In this document: positions 25,652-37,693 of the stretch, piece by piece
How positions within the stretch are numbered: position 1 is the first letter of the stretch
How the letters are laid out: each line of letters begins with the position of its first letter
Assembly: GCA_913063435.1 (NCBI GenBank)
Contig: CAJXYI010000009.1
Location: 1-61,016, forward strand
Source: an uncultured Actinomycetales bacterium
Lineage (GTDB): Bacteria > Actinomycetota > Actinomycetes > S36-B12
Reading direction: 5' to 3'
DNA: 61,016 nt
The notes under the pieces: model-generated
Database searches by the model: none
Told to the model about the DNA's origin: nothing
What the model saw: only the letters and a program-made list of their open reading frames with translations
Made by a program: the position numbers and the translations under genes

Positions 25652-26497
25652 ATGGGTCGACCCGATCGCGAGGCTTTCGCCGCCGTCGTACAGGCGGGCA
25701 TCGAGCGCGGCCTCGATGTGGTCGAAGCCTGGCGGGCCGCACGCGCTGCCAAGCCCACGCGAGCGCTGGAGGCCCAGCGGCAGCGCGCGATCGCAGCGCA
25801 CAACCGGGAGGTGCGCAAGTACGAGCGCCGGAAAGCGACTCTGACGACCCGAACCATCGGGGGAACCGCTGTCGCAGGGGTCGCCGGAACGGTGGGCGCT
25901 ATCGATGTGATCGCCGAGGTCACCACCTCCCAAGCCGCGGTGTACGGCCCGTCGTGGATGTGGCTGGGGGCTGCCGTGGTCGGTGCGGTCACCGCGATCA
26001 CGGCTCGTCGCAGCGCCCGGACCCTCGTGACACCACCGGCCTTCGTTGCACCGATCGGTCCTCCACCGACACTGCGCCCCGACGCCATCGGAGCCGCAGA
26101 GTCGCAGCAATTGATCCGACTGCGTGTCCAACTCGCCGGGATCGTGCCGACCCTCGACGCGCTGCATCCAGCCGCCGCCGCAGACCTGCGGCAGGCGGAT
26201 ACCGAGGCCTCACCCCCGCTGCACGCACTTATCGAGCGGCTCGATCTCCTCGACCGGATGCGTCGCGACCTAGGGCCTTCCCCCGCGGCCGATGCGGCGA
26301 CCACCGCTGCAATGCAGGTGCGCGATCGCCTGCACGCAGGCTGTCAGACGTATGAGAGCCTGCTCACCGCTTCAGCTTCGCTGCTGGCCGCGCCCGATGT
26401 GTCGCGTTCCACGGGCGAGGTCCTCACCCCGGCAATCGTGGCGCTGCAGGCCTACACCCACGGATTGCAGCGATCGGCGGAAACGTTCGGTGCCTGA
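25652..26497 (+). CDS. Hypothetical protein with two membrane helices
   Basis: A 281-residue protein not recognised by family. The N-terminal 65 residues are basic and helical (many Arg and Ala). A Gly/Ala-rich hydrophobic pair follows at about 68-92 and 97-118. The last 130 residues are Ala- and Leu-rich helices with possible coiled coil. A TAAGTT hexamer sits 6 nt before the ATG, without a Shine-Dalgarno. It is convergent with holB, 14 nt apart. Confidence 0.6.
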   Translation: MGRPDREAFAAVVQAGIERGLDVVEAWRAARAAKPTRALEAQRQRAIAAHNREVRKYERRKATLTTRTIGGTAVAGVAGTVGAIDVIAEVTTSQAAVYGPSWMWLGAAVVGAVTAITARRSARTLVTPPAFVAPIGPPPTLRPDAIGAAESQQLIRLRVQLAGIVPTLDALHPAAAADLRQADTEASPPLHALIERLDLLDRMRRDLGPSPAADAATTAAMQVRDRLHAGCQTYESLLTASASLLAAPDVSRSTGEVLTPAIVALQAYTHGLQRSAETFGA

Positions 26498-26511
26498 GCA
26501 GCCGCACACGG

Positions 26512-27693
26512 TCAGCGGGCGAGGACGTACGGGTCCTTCAACTCCACCATCAGGCCCTCGAGGATCAACGGCAGCGCCCCGTTAGCTGCCAGCGTCTGGC
26601 GACACCGGTCGAGTGCCTCCAGTCGGGCGGTCGTTTCCGCGGTGTCACACAGCGCAGCCTCGGCCTGGATCTGCGGACGCATCTCGTCATTGATCAACGG
26701 CACGGTTCCGTCGAACTGCGTCACGAGGACATCGCGGTAATACGCCATGAGGTCCACCAGAGCTCGATCGACCTGATCGCGCACCGAACGGGTCCGCCGA
26801 GACTTCTGTGCTTTCTCCAGATCCTTCATCGCCCGCGATGCCATCCGGTCGATCCGCGCAGCGGTCACTCCTTCAGCACCTTCGCCATAGGCACGCCGCA
26901 GGTCGGCCGATTCCCGCGCGTCGAGCTCGTCGGTGATCGACCGTGCATCCTCGGTCGCTGACTCCAGCAGACTCGCCGCGGCCGTGAAACATGCCGGAAG
27001 GTCGCGCAGGCTGGCCGGAATGCGCAGAACCTCCTGGCGGCGCGCCCGAACCCTGTCATCCCTGGCGAGCGCACGGGCGCGACCGATGTGTCCCTGCGAG
27101 GCCCGGGCGGCGAATGCAGCCATCGCCGGATCCACGTCGTATCGATCATGCAGCGCTGCGGCCACCTCCGCCGTCGACGGGGTTCGCAACTGCACCGATC
27201 GTGCGCGCGATCGCACCGTCGCGAGGACGTCCTCAGCACTCGGTGCGCACAGCACCCACACCAGATGACGTGGCGGTTCCTCGAGGACTTTGAGCAGAGT
27301 ATTGGCCGCATCATCGGTGAATCGGTCGGCATCTTCGACGATGACAACGTGCCACGGCCCGCTCGTCGGTACGACGGCCGAACGCACGATCAGTTCCCGG
27401 GCATCCTCCACCCCGTAGGACAGGGTGTCTGACCTCACAATGTGGACATCCGGGTGAGCACCACTCAAGGCGGTTCGGCAGATCGCGCAGTCTCCGCAGC
27501 CTCCATCAGGACACTGCAGTGCCGCCGCGAACGCACCGGCAGCCGTGGACCGACCCGAGCCAGGAGGACCGGTGATCAACCAGGCATGGGACATCGCAGG
27601 ACCCGGGTCGTCGATGTCACGTGCATCACCGACCGCGCGGGCGAGGACTTCGGTCGCCTCGCTCTGGCCGATCAGCCCGTCCCAGACGCTCAC
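26512..27693 (-). CDS. holB: DNA polymerase III delta-prime subunit
   Basis: A 393-residue AAA-type clamp-loader subunit. It starts SVWDGLIGQSEATEVL, carries Walker A TGPPGSGRSTAA, and has a four-Cys zinc cluster around CPDGGCGDCAIC. A sensor-1-like segment is LLKVLEEPPRHLVWVL. It works with DnaX and HolA to load the beta clamp. GTG 27693 gives the typical MSVWD start; another GTG lies 6 nt upstream. A TAGGCT hexamer 8 nt before the chosen start may be the -10. It is on the same strand as tmk and topA, the usual actinobacterial neighbourhood, with DUF2461 between. Confidence 0.88.
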   Translation of the reverse strand: MSVWDGLIGQSEATEVLARAVGDARDIDDPGPAMSHAWLITGPPGSGRSTAAGAFAAALQCPDGGCGDCAICRTALSGAHPDVHIVRSDTLSYGVEDARELIVRSAVVPTSGPWHVVIVEDADRFTDDAANTLLKVLEEPPRHLVWVLCAPSAEDVLATVRSRARSVQLRTPSTAEVAAALHDRYDVDPAMAAFAARASQGHIGRARALARDDRVRARRQEVLRIPASLRDLPACFTAAASLLESATEDARSITDELDARESADLRRAYGEGAEGVTAARIDRMASRAMKDLEKAQKSRRTRSVRDQVDRALVDLMAYYRDVLVTQFDGTVPLINDEMRPQIQAEAALCDTAETTARLEALDRCRQTLAANGALPLILEGLMVELKDPYVLAR

Positions 27694-27704
27694 GCTCACA
27701 AAGC

Positions 27705-28370
27705 CTAGTCTCCGTCGGCTGGGTCGGCGCCCGGCCCGACGTGGTCGGCCAACCACTCAACCACCGGTGCCATGGCGCGCCAATCCTTGCGCACGACGTC
27801 GATGACCTTGCGTGTGCTCAACCACTGCGGTGTGCCGTATTCACGCGTCGCGATCAACTGCGTGCAGCGCAGCAACTCGATCCGGGGGTGATCGGCGGGC
27901 ACTCCACGCGGCCGTGTCTTCAAGGGGGATCCGTCGATGGAGAAGGGTGGCTTCGCCCGACGGAGTTTCGCCAGACCAGTCTCCAGTGGAGCGACCGCGG
28001 GTGAATCGACAGCCGCACGAAACCGTGCGGTCTGTGGGCCGAGCGGGGAATACCAGCCTCCCGCCGTCATCAACCCGCGAGCCGATAGTTGCACGTAATA
28101 GCCGACGGCATCCTCGATCTGTGCGATTGCGCCGATGTGATCCTTATAGGGCGACTTGTCCTTGCTGAATCGAACATCTCGATTCGGTCGGAAAATGCGT
28201 GCAGGGCCGAATTCGTCCGACAGGGCATCGAGCAACTCACGCATCGGGTCGCGAATCTCGCGCTCGTAGGTGCTCTTGTGCTCGGCCCACCAGGCACGAG
28301 TGTTATGCACCTGCAGTTGGTCGTAGAACTCCACTGCGGCCGGGGAGAACCCGCTGTATGCCGCCATCAT
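27705..28370 (-). CDS. DUF2461 family protein (TIGR02453-type)
   Basis: A 221-residue soluble protein with the family signature FYDQLQVHNTRAWWAEHK at the N-terminus, then RDVRFSKDKSPYKDHIGAI and YYVQLSARGLMTAGGWY. Function is unknown. The start overlaps the stop of tmk by 4 nt (ATGA), so the two are translationally coupled, and its stop lies 11 nt before holB. Confidence 0.85.
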   Translation of the reverse strand: MMAAYSGFSPAAVEFYDQLQVHNTRAWWAEHKSTYEREIRDPMRELLDALSDEFGPARIFRPNRDVRFSKDKSPYKDHIGAIAQIEDAVGYYVQLSARGLMTAGGWYSPLGPQTARFRAAVDSPAVAPLETGLAKLRRAKPPFSIDGSPLKTRPRGVPADHPRIELLRCTQLIATREYGTPQWLSTRKVIDVVRKDWRAMAPVVEWLADHVGPGADPADGD

Positions 28371-28984
28371 GAATCCAACAAGTCTCGTACCCGATCGCTC
28401 ACGCGATCTGCGATCCGATCGACGTCAGCGCTGCCATCCACCACCAGATATCGCTGCGGGTCACGTGCTGCGAGATCGAGGAAGGCTTGTCGCACCCGGA
28501 CATGCCATTCGAGCGGTTCGGACTCGAGACGATCCGGGCGCTCGACACGAGCCAAGCCGATCGCCGGATCGACATCGAGAACGATCGTGAGGTCGGGAAT
28601 CAGATCACGCGTCGCCCACAGGCTCAGATCACGCACGGCATCGAGTCCGAGACCTCGTCCGGCGCCCTGATAGGCCACCGACGAATCCAGGTACCGATCG
28701 CACACCACGACGTCACCGCGCTCCAACGCCGGCCGAATCACCCGCATCGCATGATCACCTCGCGCCGCTGCGAACAGCAGAGCCTCCGCTCGATCATCGA
28801 GGCCAGTATTCGCCACATCGAGAAGCACATCGCGGATGGCTTCGGCCGCCGGCGTTCCCCCCGGTTCACGGGTGCGCGTCACGGACCGTCCCTGCTCACC
28901 AACCCATCGTGCGAGCAGGTCCGACTGGGTGGACTTACCCGCGCCTTCACCGCCTTCGAAGACGATGAACAACCCGCGTTCCAT
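28367..28984 (-). CDS. tmk: Thymidylate kinase
   Basis: A 205-residue kinase of usual length. P-loop FEGGEGAGKSTQ is at residues 8-19. The DR(x) motif is in TRTREPGGTPAAE, and the substrate motif is DRYLDSSVAYQGAGRGL. It phosphorylates dTMP to dTDP for DNA synthesis. A TAGGCT hexamer is 8 nt before the ATG with no Shine-Dalgarno, so it may have its own leaderless start although topA ends only 11 nt upstream. Confidence 0.95.
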   Translation of the reverse strand: MERGLFIVFEGGEGAGKSTQSDLLARWVGEQGRSVTRTREPGGTPAAEAIRDVLLDVANTGLDDRAEALLFAAARGDHAMRVIRPALERGDVVVCDRYLDSSVAYQGAGRGLGLDAVRDLSLWATRDLIPDLTIVLDVDPAIGLARVERPDRLESEPLEWHVRVRQAFLDLAARDPQRYLVVDGSADVDRIADRVSDRVRDLLDS

Positions 28985-28995
28985 GCCGGCTCAGC

Positions 28996-31740
28996 CTACG
29001 CGGACGACTTCTTGGCGGCCGCTTTCTTCGCCGCCGACTTCCCGGTGGTCTTCTTCGCCGCAGTCTTCTTGGTGGCCTTCTTCGCAGTCTTCTTGGTGGC
29101 CTTCTTCGCAGCCTTCTTCGCGGTCTTCTTCGTCGACTTGCGCGTGGCCTTCTTCACTGGGCCGCGAGCACGGCGATCTGCGATCAATTCGTAGGCGCGA
29201 TCAGGCGTGATGGTCTCGGGATCGTCATCGCGACGCAGCGAGGCATTGATCTCGCCATCGGTGACATACGGGCCGAATCGCCCCTCTTTGAGCAGCACGG
29301 GTTTCCCACTTACGGGATCATTGCCCAGCTCCTTCAACGGCGGAGCCGACGCAGCACCACGACGCTGCTTGGGCTGGGCATAGAGCGCCAGCGCTTCGTC
29401 GAGTGTGCAGTCGAAGATCGCCTGCTCACTCGGCAGCGTCCGAGAATCGGTTCCCTTGCGCAGATACGGGCCGTACCGGCCGTTCTGTGCAGTGATCGTC
29501 TCGCCGTTTTCGGGATCGACCCCGACAACACGCGGCAACGAGATCAAACGCAGCGCGGTGTCCAAGTCCACGGTGTCCAAGGACATGTCCTTGAACAGAG
29601 ATCCGGTACGCGGCTTCGCCGACTTCGGTGCGCCTTCCTCGAGAACCTCGGTGACGTAGGGGCCGTAACGACCGGCCTTCGCCACGATGAGCCGACCGGT
29701 TTCGGGATCGGTGCCCAACTCTCGTTCACCGGATGGCTGAGCGAGTAGCTCCTCTGCCTTGGCGGCCGTCAACTCGTCGGGGGCGAGATCATCGGGTACC
29801 GAGGCACGTTCGTCACCACGTTCGACGAACGCGCCATAACGGCCGACCCGCAGGAAGATATCGCTGTCCTCGATCGGGAACGTCGACAGTTGTCGGGCAT
29901 CGATGGCGCCGAGGTCAGCGGTGAGTTCAGCGACACCGCGGAAATCAGTCCCCTGGGCGTTGCCACCCCGCCAGAACGAATCGAGTTGGGACAGCCGCTC
30001 CGACTCCCCGCGTGCAATGAGATCGAGTACCTCCTCCATGCGCGCGGTGAACTGATAATCGACCAGGTCGGTGAAGTGCTCCTCGAGCAATCGGATGACG
30101 GTGAATGCGGTGAACGAGGGCACGAGTGCCGAGCCCTTCTTCCACACATAGCCGCGGTCGAGGATCGTGCTCATGATCGCCGCGTAGGTCGAAGGACGAC
30201 CGATACCCAATTCCTCTAACCGGGCAGTGAGTGATGCCTCGGTGAAGCGCGCAGGTGGATTGGTGCTGTGATCAGCCGGCGTCAACTCCAGCAGCGTCAC
30301 CTGCTGCCCTTCGCGCATCGGGGGCAGTACCTTCTCGCGCTCATCATCACTGTCTTCGCGGGTGTTGTCATAGGCCGCCCGGAAGCCGGCGAACAGAGTC
30401 ACCGTTCCGGATGCCGAGAATTCCACATCACGGCCATCGGTCGCCGTCGCACCGATGCGCACCGTCGTCGTCGCGATCCGCGCATCCGCCATCTGCGATG
30501 CCACCGTGCGCTTCCACACCAGGTCATACAGCGCAAGTTCATCCCCGGTGAGTTCACCCGCCACCTCACCAGGGGTTCGGAAGGTGTCCCCGGACGGGCG
30601 GATCGCTTCGTGGGCTTCCTGCGCGTTCTTCACCTTGCGGTCATATCGGCGAGGCTTATCAGCGACGTGGTCCGCGCCATACAACTGCGTGGCCTGCGAG
30701 CGCGCGGCGTTGATCGCCTGCTCGGACAGCGTGGTCGAGTCGGTGCGCATATAGGTGATATATCCGCGCTCATAGAGCCCCTGGGCCACGCGCATGGTGC
30801 GCTGGGCGTTCCAGCGGAACCGACGCGAAGCCTCCTGCTGCAGCGTCGAGGTCATGAAGGGGGCGTAGGGACTGCGCTTGGATGGCTTCTCCACCACCGA
30901 GCGCACGGTGTACTCCACACCCTGAAGTGCTGTCGCCAGAGCATTCGCACCGGTTTCATCGAGCACGACCACGTCGGCGGAGGTGACCTGAGCGCGATCG
31001 TCGAAATCCTTGCCGGTCGCGATCCGACGGCTATCGACCTCGACGAGTTTCGCGGCGAAGGATTCAGGGTCGAAGGTCGCGGCCAGGTCCCAGTACGACG
31101 CGGATCGAAAGGCGATGCGCTCGCGTTCCCGATCGACGACGAGCCGCACGGCAACCGACTGCACACGACCGGCCGATCGGGCTTCGCGCCCGATTTTGCG
31201 CCAGAGGACTTCCGACACCGGATAGCCGTAGAGCCGGTCGACGATGCGACGGGTCTCCTGCGCATCGACGAGTTGCATGTCCAGATCGCGGGTGTGCTGC
31301 AGCGCCTCACCGATCGCCTGCTCGGTGATCTCGTGGAACACCATGCGCCGAACCGGCACCTTGGGCTTCAACACCTCGAGGAGATGCCACGCGATGGCCT
31401 CGCCCTCGCGGTCCTCGTCGGTGGCGAGGATGAGTTCGTCGGCGTCGGCGAGTTTGCGCTTCAACTCCGTGATGCGCTGCTTCTTGTCAGCGTGCACCAC
31501 GTAATAGGGCGCATAACCTTCTTCGGTGTTCACCGCGTACTTCGCCCACGGCTGCTTGCGCACCAACTCGGGCAACTGCGACGCCTTCGCTGCGAGGTCC
31601 CGAACGTGACCGACAGAGGCCTCGACGTCGTATTCACGCCCGTCATCGGCCGATCGGGTGAGATACCCGGCGATGGTCTTCGCCTTAGCCGGTGACTCCA
31701 CGATCACTAGGACGCGCTCGGCGTCCTTCGAGCCAGCCAC
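28996..31740 (-). CDS. topA: DNA topoisomerase I
   Basis: A 914-residue type IA topoisomerase. The Toprim domain is at the N-terminus (VIVESPAKAKTIAGYL, then ATDEDREGEAIAWH holding the metal-binding acidic triad). The catalytic Tyr330 is in YITYMRTDSTTLSE. The C-terminal half contains several topoisomerase repeat modules of the YGPYV type. The last 50 or so residues are a Lys-Ala-Thr-rich tail, as in mycobacterial TopA, which binds DNA and raises processivity. The enzyme relaxes negative supercoils. GTG 31740 has AAGGAG 5 nt upstream. The order topA-tmk-holB is typical for actinobacteria. Confidence 0.96.
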   Translation of the reverse strand: MAGSKDAERVLVIVESPAKAKTIAGYLTRSADDGREYDVEASVGHVRDLAAKASQLPELVRKQPWAKYAVNTEEGYAPYYVVHADKKQRITELKRKLADADELILATDEDREGEAIAWHLLEVLKPKVPVRRMVFHEITEQAIGEALQHTRDLDMQLVDAQETRRIVDRLYGYPVSEVLWRKIGREARSAGRVQSVAVRLVVDRERERIAFRSASYWDLAATFDPESFAAKLVEVDSRRIATGKDFDDRAQVTSADVVVLDETGANALATALQGVEYTVRSVVEKPSKRSPYAPFMTSTLQQEASRRFRWNAQRTMRVAQGLYERGYITYMRTDSTTLSEQAINAARSQATQLYGADHVADKPRRYDRKVKNAQEAHEAIRPSGDTFRTPGEVAGELTGDELALYDLVWKRTVASQMADARIATTTVRIGATATDGRDVEFSASGTVTLFAGFRAAYDNTREDSDDEREKVLPPMREGQQVTLLELTPADHSTNPPARFTEASLTARLEELGIGRPSTYAAIMSTILDRGYVWKKGSALVPSFTAFTVIRLLEEHFTDLVDYQFTARMEEVLDLIARGESERLSQLDSFWRGGNAQGTDFRGVAELTADLGAIDARQLSTFPIEDSDIFLRVGRYGAFVERGDERASVPDDLAPDELTAAKAEELLAQPSGERELGTDPETGRLIVAKAGRYGPYVTEVLEEGAPKSAKPRTGSLFKDMSLDTVDLDTALRLISLPRVVGVDPENGETITAQNGRYGPYLRKGTDSRTLPSEQAIFDCTLDEALALYAQPKQRRGAASAPPLKELGNDPVSGKPVLLKEGRFGPYVTDGEINASLRRDDDPETITPDRAYELIADRRARGPVKKATRKSTKKTAKKAAKKATKKTAKKATKKTAAKKTTGKSAAKKAAAKKSSA

Positions 31741-31813
31741 ATTAACTCCTTCACGACGATGGTTCCCCAGCGGGGAGTGTCTCCCATAGGGGTCGTCGCG
31801 ATACTCAGGGGGG

Positions 31814-34126
<2,313 letters not shown>

Positions 34127-34239
34127 GGGTCTCCTTGCCGGGCGGACGGCCAGGATGTAACCGGGCCGAAACTTCGGCGCAGTTTACGCACGTTAACGCC
34201 CGCGGTCCCCCAGGGGTCGGTGCAGGCATACTCGCCCAC

Positions 34240-36510
34240 ATGTCCCGCAGCAGCCTCGAACGACTCATCGGCGGGCATTCACAACGAGGCCAACCCCGGC
34301 ACATCGAGCGGATTCCGGCTCGTTCGGGTGAGGTGGCCGATTGGCCGGACTGGGTCGCGCCCGGGGTGCAGGCTGCGGTCGAGGCGAGGGGAGTCTGCGC
34401 GCCCTGGGCCCACCAGGTCGCAGTCGCCGAGTCGGCGCGGGCCGGTCACCACACGCTGATCGCCACCGGCACGGCATCCGGCAAGACCCTCTCGCTGTGG
34501 CTACCCACCCTCACAGCCCTCGCCGAGGATGACCGGGCCACCGCGTTGTATCTGGCACCGACCAAGGCCCTCGCCCACGATCAGCTTCGGTCGCTGACCG
34601 AACTCGATGTGCCGGGGATCCGGGCCGCCACCTACGACGGGGATACCCCCGCTGACGAACGACGCTGGGTGCGCGCCCACGCCAACTACATCCTCACCAA
34701 TCCCGATCTCGTCCATCATTCGATGCTCCCCGCGCATCGTTCGTGGTCGCGGGTGTTCAAGGGCCTGCGGGCGATCATCGTCGATGAGGCGCATCTGTAT
34801 CGCGGGGTGTTCGGGTCTCATGTCGCCCTCGTCCTGCGTCGACTGCGCCGCATGGCCGCGCGATACGGAGCCGATCCGGTCATGCTCGTCGCATCGGCGA
34901 CCATGGCCGATGCCACAGCGACAGGTGCGCGGCTGATCGGTGCTGACGTGCACGTGATCGACGTCGACACCGGCCCGCGAGCGCAACTCACCGCCGTTCT
35001 CTGGGAACCACCCGAGATCGCGGGTGCACCTCGCTCAGCGATCGCCGAGACCGCGGACCTGCTCGCTGATCTCACTGCCACGGGGGTGCGCAGCCTGGCA
35101 TTCGTGCGGTCACGGCGCGCGGCGGAAACCGTTGCCATGCTGGCCAAGGACGATCTTGGCGAGGTCGATGTCTCGCTGCCCGATCAGGTCGCGGCCTATC
35201 GCGGCGGTTATCTGCCCGAGGAGCGGCGCGCTCTCGAGCGTTCCTTGCGCAGCGGTGACCTGCGGGCGGTCGCGACGACCAATGCCCTGGAGTTGGGCAT
35301 CGACATCTCCGGACTCGATGCCGTGCTGGTCGCGGGGTGGCCGGGCACTCGCGCATCCCTGTGGCAGCAGTGGGGACGGGCAGGTCGCACACATGGTGAT
35401 GCCCTCGGGGTGTTCATCGCTCGCGAGGACCCGCTGGACCGATATGTGCTCGAGCACCCGGAGGTGTTGTTCGGCCAACCGGTGGAGTCGGTCGTGATCG
35501 ATCCGGCAAATCCGCACCTGCTAGGACCCCATCTGGCGGCGGCCGCAGCCGAACAACCGCTCACCGAGGATGATGCGACGCAATGGTTCGGTCCCACCGC
35601 CGTGGACCTGCTGCCGGATCTGGTGGAGCGCGGGTTCCTGCGGCGTCGACCCACCGGGTGGTACTGGACCCGACGGGATCGGGCCACCGATCTGATCGAT
35701 CTGCGCGGCGGCGCTGGATCGCCGGTGCAACTTGTGGAGGCCGATACCGGGCGCCTGCTGGGCACCGTCGATGCGGCACGCGCGCACTCCGCCGCCCACG
35801 ATGGCGCGATCTATGTCCATCAGGGGTCGACGTTTCGCGTGCGGGCACTCGATCTCGACGCGAGCGTGGCGCTGCTCGAGCCGGTGATCACTGATTACTC
35901 CACGACAGCCACCGACATCGCGGACTACACGATCTTGCACACCGACGAGGAGATGCCGTGGGGTCGGGGATCGCTGGCCCGCGGGGAGGTCGAGGTGACC
36001 AGCCGCGTGGTCGGCTATCTGAAACGTCGCTATGCAACCGGCGAGATCCTGGGCGAGGAGCCGCTCGATCTGCCCGAGCGGAAGCTGCGCACCCGAGCGG
36101 TGTGGTGGACGGTCAGCGATGAGCAACTCTGCGACGCGATGGTGACCGAGCCCTGGGATATCGCGGGCGCAGCGCATGCAGCCGAACACGCCTCGATCGG
36201 ATTACTGCCCCTGATGGCGTCCTGCGATCGGTGGGATATCGGAGGAGTGTCGACCCCGTTGCACCCAGATACGGGCAGATGCACGGTGATGGTCTACGAC
36301 GGGCACCCCGGCGGTGCGGGATTCGCCGACCGGGCGTTCGTCATCGCCGAGCAGTGGTTGACCGCGACGCGTGATGCCATCGCCGGGTGTTCGTGTTCCC
36401 ACGGGTGTCCGGCCTGCGTGCAATCACCGAAGTGCGGAAACGGTAATGATCCGTTGGACAAGGCTGGCGCGGTGCGGTTGCTCGACGTGCTGCTGAACGA
36501 TCGGCCGTGA
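34240..36510 (+). CDS. DEAD/DEAH-box helicase with C-terminal MZB/DUF1998 zinc module
   Basis: A 756-residue SF2 helicase. Walker A is ATGTASGKTLS near residue 78, motif Ia is LAPTKALAHDQL, DEAH is IIVDEAHLYRG, motif III is ASATM, and motif VI is QQWGRAGRTHGDA. The C-terminus has the four-Cys cluster CSCSHGCPACVQSPKCG of the MZB domain. This is the helicase that normally adjoins tad genes in actinobacteria (Rv3649-like). ATG 34240 was chosen over an earlier frame opening because CATACT lies 7 nt upstream. Confidence 0.9.
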   Translation: MSRSSLERLIGGHSQRGQPRHIERIPARSGEVADWPDWVAPGVQAAVEARGVCAPWAHQVAVAESARAGHHTLIATGTASGKTLSLWLPTLTALAEDDRATALYLAPTKALAHDQLRSLTELDVPGIRAATYDGDTPADERRWVRAHANYILTNPDLVHHSMLPAHRSWSRVFKGLRAIIVDEAHLYRGVFGSHVALVLRRLRRMAARYGADPVMLVASATMADATATGARLIGADVHVIDVDTGPRAQLTAVLWEPPEIAGAPRSAIAETADLLADLTATGVRSLAFVRSRRAAETVAMLAKDDLGEVDVSLPDQVAAYRGGYLPEERRALERSLRSGDLRAVATTNALELGIDISGLDAVLVAGWPGTRASLWQQWGRAGRTHGDALGVFIAREDPLDRYVLEHPEVLFGQPVESVVIDPANPHLLGPHLAAAAAEQPLTEDDATQWFGPTAVDLLPDLVERGFLRRRPTGWYWTRRDRATDLIDLRGGAGSPVQLVEADTGRLLGTVDAARAHSAAHDGAIYVHQGSTFRVRALDLDASVALLEPVITDYSTTATDIADYTILHTDEEMPWGRGSLARGEVEVTSRVVGYLKRRYATGEILGEEPLDLPERKLRTRAVWWTVSDEQLCDAMVTEPWDIAGAAHAAEHASIGLLPLMASCDRWDIGGVSTPLHPDTGRCTVMVYDGHPGGAGFADRAFVIAEQWLTATRDAIAGCSCSHGCPACVQSPKCGNGNDPLDKAGAVRLLDVLLNDRP

Positions 36511-36547
36511 CGAACGGAGAACACCCGAGCCGGCGATCCGCATTCGA

Positions 36548-36919
36548 TCAGATTCCGGCTCGTGCACCCTGGCGCACCGGCGGCAGCTCCACACCTACCC
36601 ACGCCGCGAAGCGAGCAGCGATCCCCGTCGATGGGATCGTCACTTCGACGATGACATCGAGTCCATCGGCGGTGCACATCACGAGGTCCGCATCATTGTG
36701 TCGCGCGACCTCCGCGGCCACGGCACAGGCTCGATCGGGATCGTCGAGCACGTAGGGCGCCCCCGCCAGAGCGGCAAGATCAGCAGCTCCGGCTGCCTTG
36801 GCACGAAGCATCGACAGGTCGACGAACACCCAGATCAAGATGATGCCGATGAGGACGATCGGCATCATCACGAGCGTGAGAATCGTGCCCGCCCCGCGAT
36901 CCGTCGGTCGATGGCTCAT
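36548..36919 (-). CDS. tadF: TadF-like pseudopilin (helicase/secretion-neighborhood TadE-like)
   Basis: A 123-residue protein with an N-terminal prepilin-type leader: DRGAGTIL then a membrane helix MPIVLIGIILIWVFVDL. The remaining residues are extracellular, with paired Cys (CAVA and VMCTA) that could form a disulfide. It is the minor pseudopilin of the actinobacterial Tad locus. Its ATG overlaps the tadE stop by 4 nt. It is convergent with the helicase, 37 nt apart. Confidence 0.75.
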   Translation of the reverse strand: MSHRPTDRGAGTILTLVMMPIVLIGIILIWVFVDLSMLRAKAAGAADLAALAGAPYVLDDPDRACAVAAEVARHNDADLVMCTADGLDVIVEVTIPSTGIAARFAAWVGVELPPVRQGARAGI

Positions 36920-37293
36920 CAGGGCAGACCCGGTTCGCGCAGTGCCGTCGCCGAGGCTCGCACGGTGACGGTCATCCCCGACAGGATCGGTACCGGCGCC
37001 GATACCTCCTGGGTGACGATTGCCTCGACCGTCTGACCGTCACCTACGGCAGCAACCGATGCACCAGGCATCACACGCTCGACCAACTCGTCGATAACCG
37101 CTGAATCAGCGCCGCGAGCCATGGATCGAGCCGCCTGATGTGCGAGATCGGCGGCCTTCGCGTGGGACAACCCGAGCATCGACAGCCAGAACAGCGCGAG
37201 AAGTACGAGCAGGAGCGCGGGGATGGCGAACATGAGTTCCACGATGGTGTTGCCGCGTTCGCCACGGCCGCGCCTGCTGATCGGATTCGCCAT
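36919..37293 (-). CDS. tadE: TadE-family pilus assembly protein
   Basis: A 124-residue pseudopilin. The leader GERGN is followed by the +5 Glu of TIVELMFAIP, the TadE signature, then a single helix and an extracellular tail with SHAKAADLAHQAARSMARG. ATG 37293 was chosen to place the leader about 15 residues from the start; a frame continuing upstream to 37350 is less likely. It lies 14 nt after the DUF4244 gene on the same strand. Confidence 0.85.
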   Translation of the reverse strand: MANPISRRGRGERGNTIVELMFAIPALLLVLLALFWLSMLGLSHAKAADLAHQAARSMARGADSAVIDELVERVMPGASVAAVGDGQTVEAIVTQEVSAPVPILSGMTVTVRASATALREPGLP

Positions 37294-37307
37294 CCCCGCA
37301 CCTGCTC

Positions 37308-37541
37308 TCAGCCGAAGAACGACGACAGGGCGCTGGAGAACAGTCCCCACAGCAGGTCGCGTACAGGGTCGGAGGTGAGCAGTTGCAGGAGCAGTCCGCC
37401 GAGGCCTGCGACGGCGACGGTGCCCACGGCGTATTCAGCGGTGGTCAGGCCCGAGTCGTCCTGAGCGAGCCGTCGAGCGGCGCGCTTGATGATGGTGGTT
37501 TCGACGTGCGTGTCTTCTGCGTGCTTGAAGATTGCGTTCAT
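37308..37541 (-). CDS. DUF4244 Flp-pilin-like small membrane protein
   Basis: A 77-residue protein. The leader ends at SG, then LTTAEYAVGTVAVAGLGGLLL gives the Glu at +5 and hydrophobic helix of type IVb (Flp) pilins. It is probably the major pilin of the Tad system. AAGGAG precedes the ATG at 37541. On the same strand it would normally follow tadC, which here is 13 kb away. Upstream to 37693 I see no gene. Confidence 0.85.
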   Translation of the reverse strand: MNAIFKHAEDTHVETTIIKRAARRLAQDDSGLTTAEYAVGTVAVAGLGGLLLQLLTSDPVRDLLWGLFSSALSSFFG

Positions 37542-37693
37542 GATGACTCCTTGACGAGATATCCGGCGATCGCACCGGTGCGTACGCCCGGATGGGGCGC
37601 ACGCTCACCGTCGGGTAGGAAGCATCAGTCGCAGAAGTGACCGGGTGGAATCTGTGGAGGCCGGAATGGTCGGCACAATCTGGGGATAATCGA

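Noticed and set aside
30268-31695. 475-residue plus-strand frame opposite topA
   Set aside because: It is antisense to the clear topA coding sequence and has no recognisable domain.
37542-37693. Small gene or riboswitch between DUF4244 and the tocopherol-cyclase-like gene
   Set aside because: No open frame with a start signal or conserved RNA fold could be supported; it only holds the upstream region of DUF4244.
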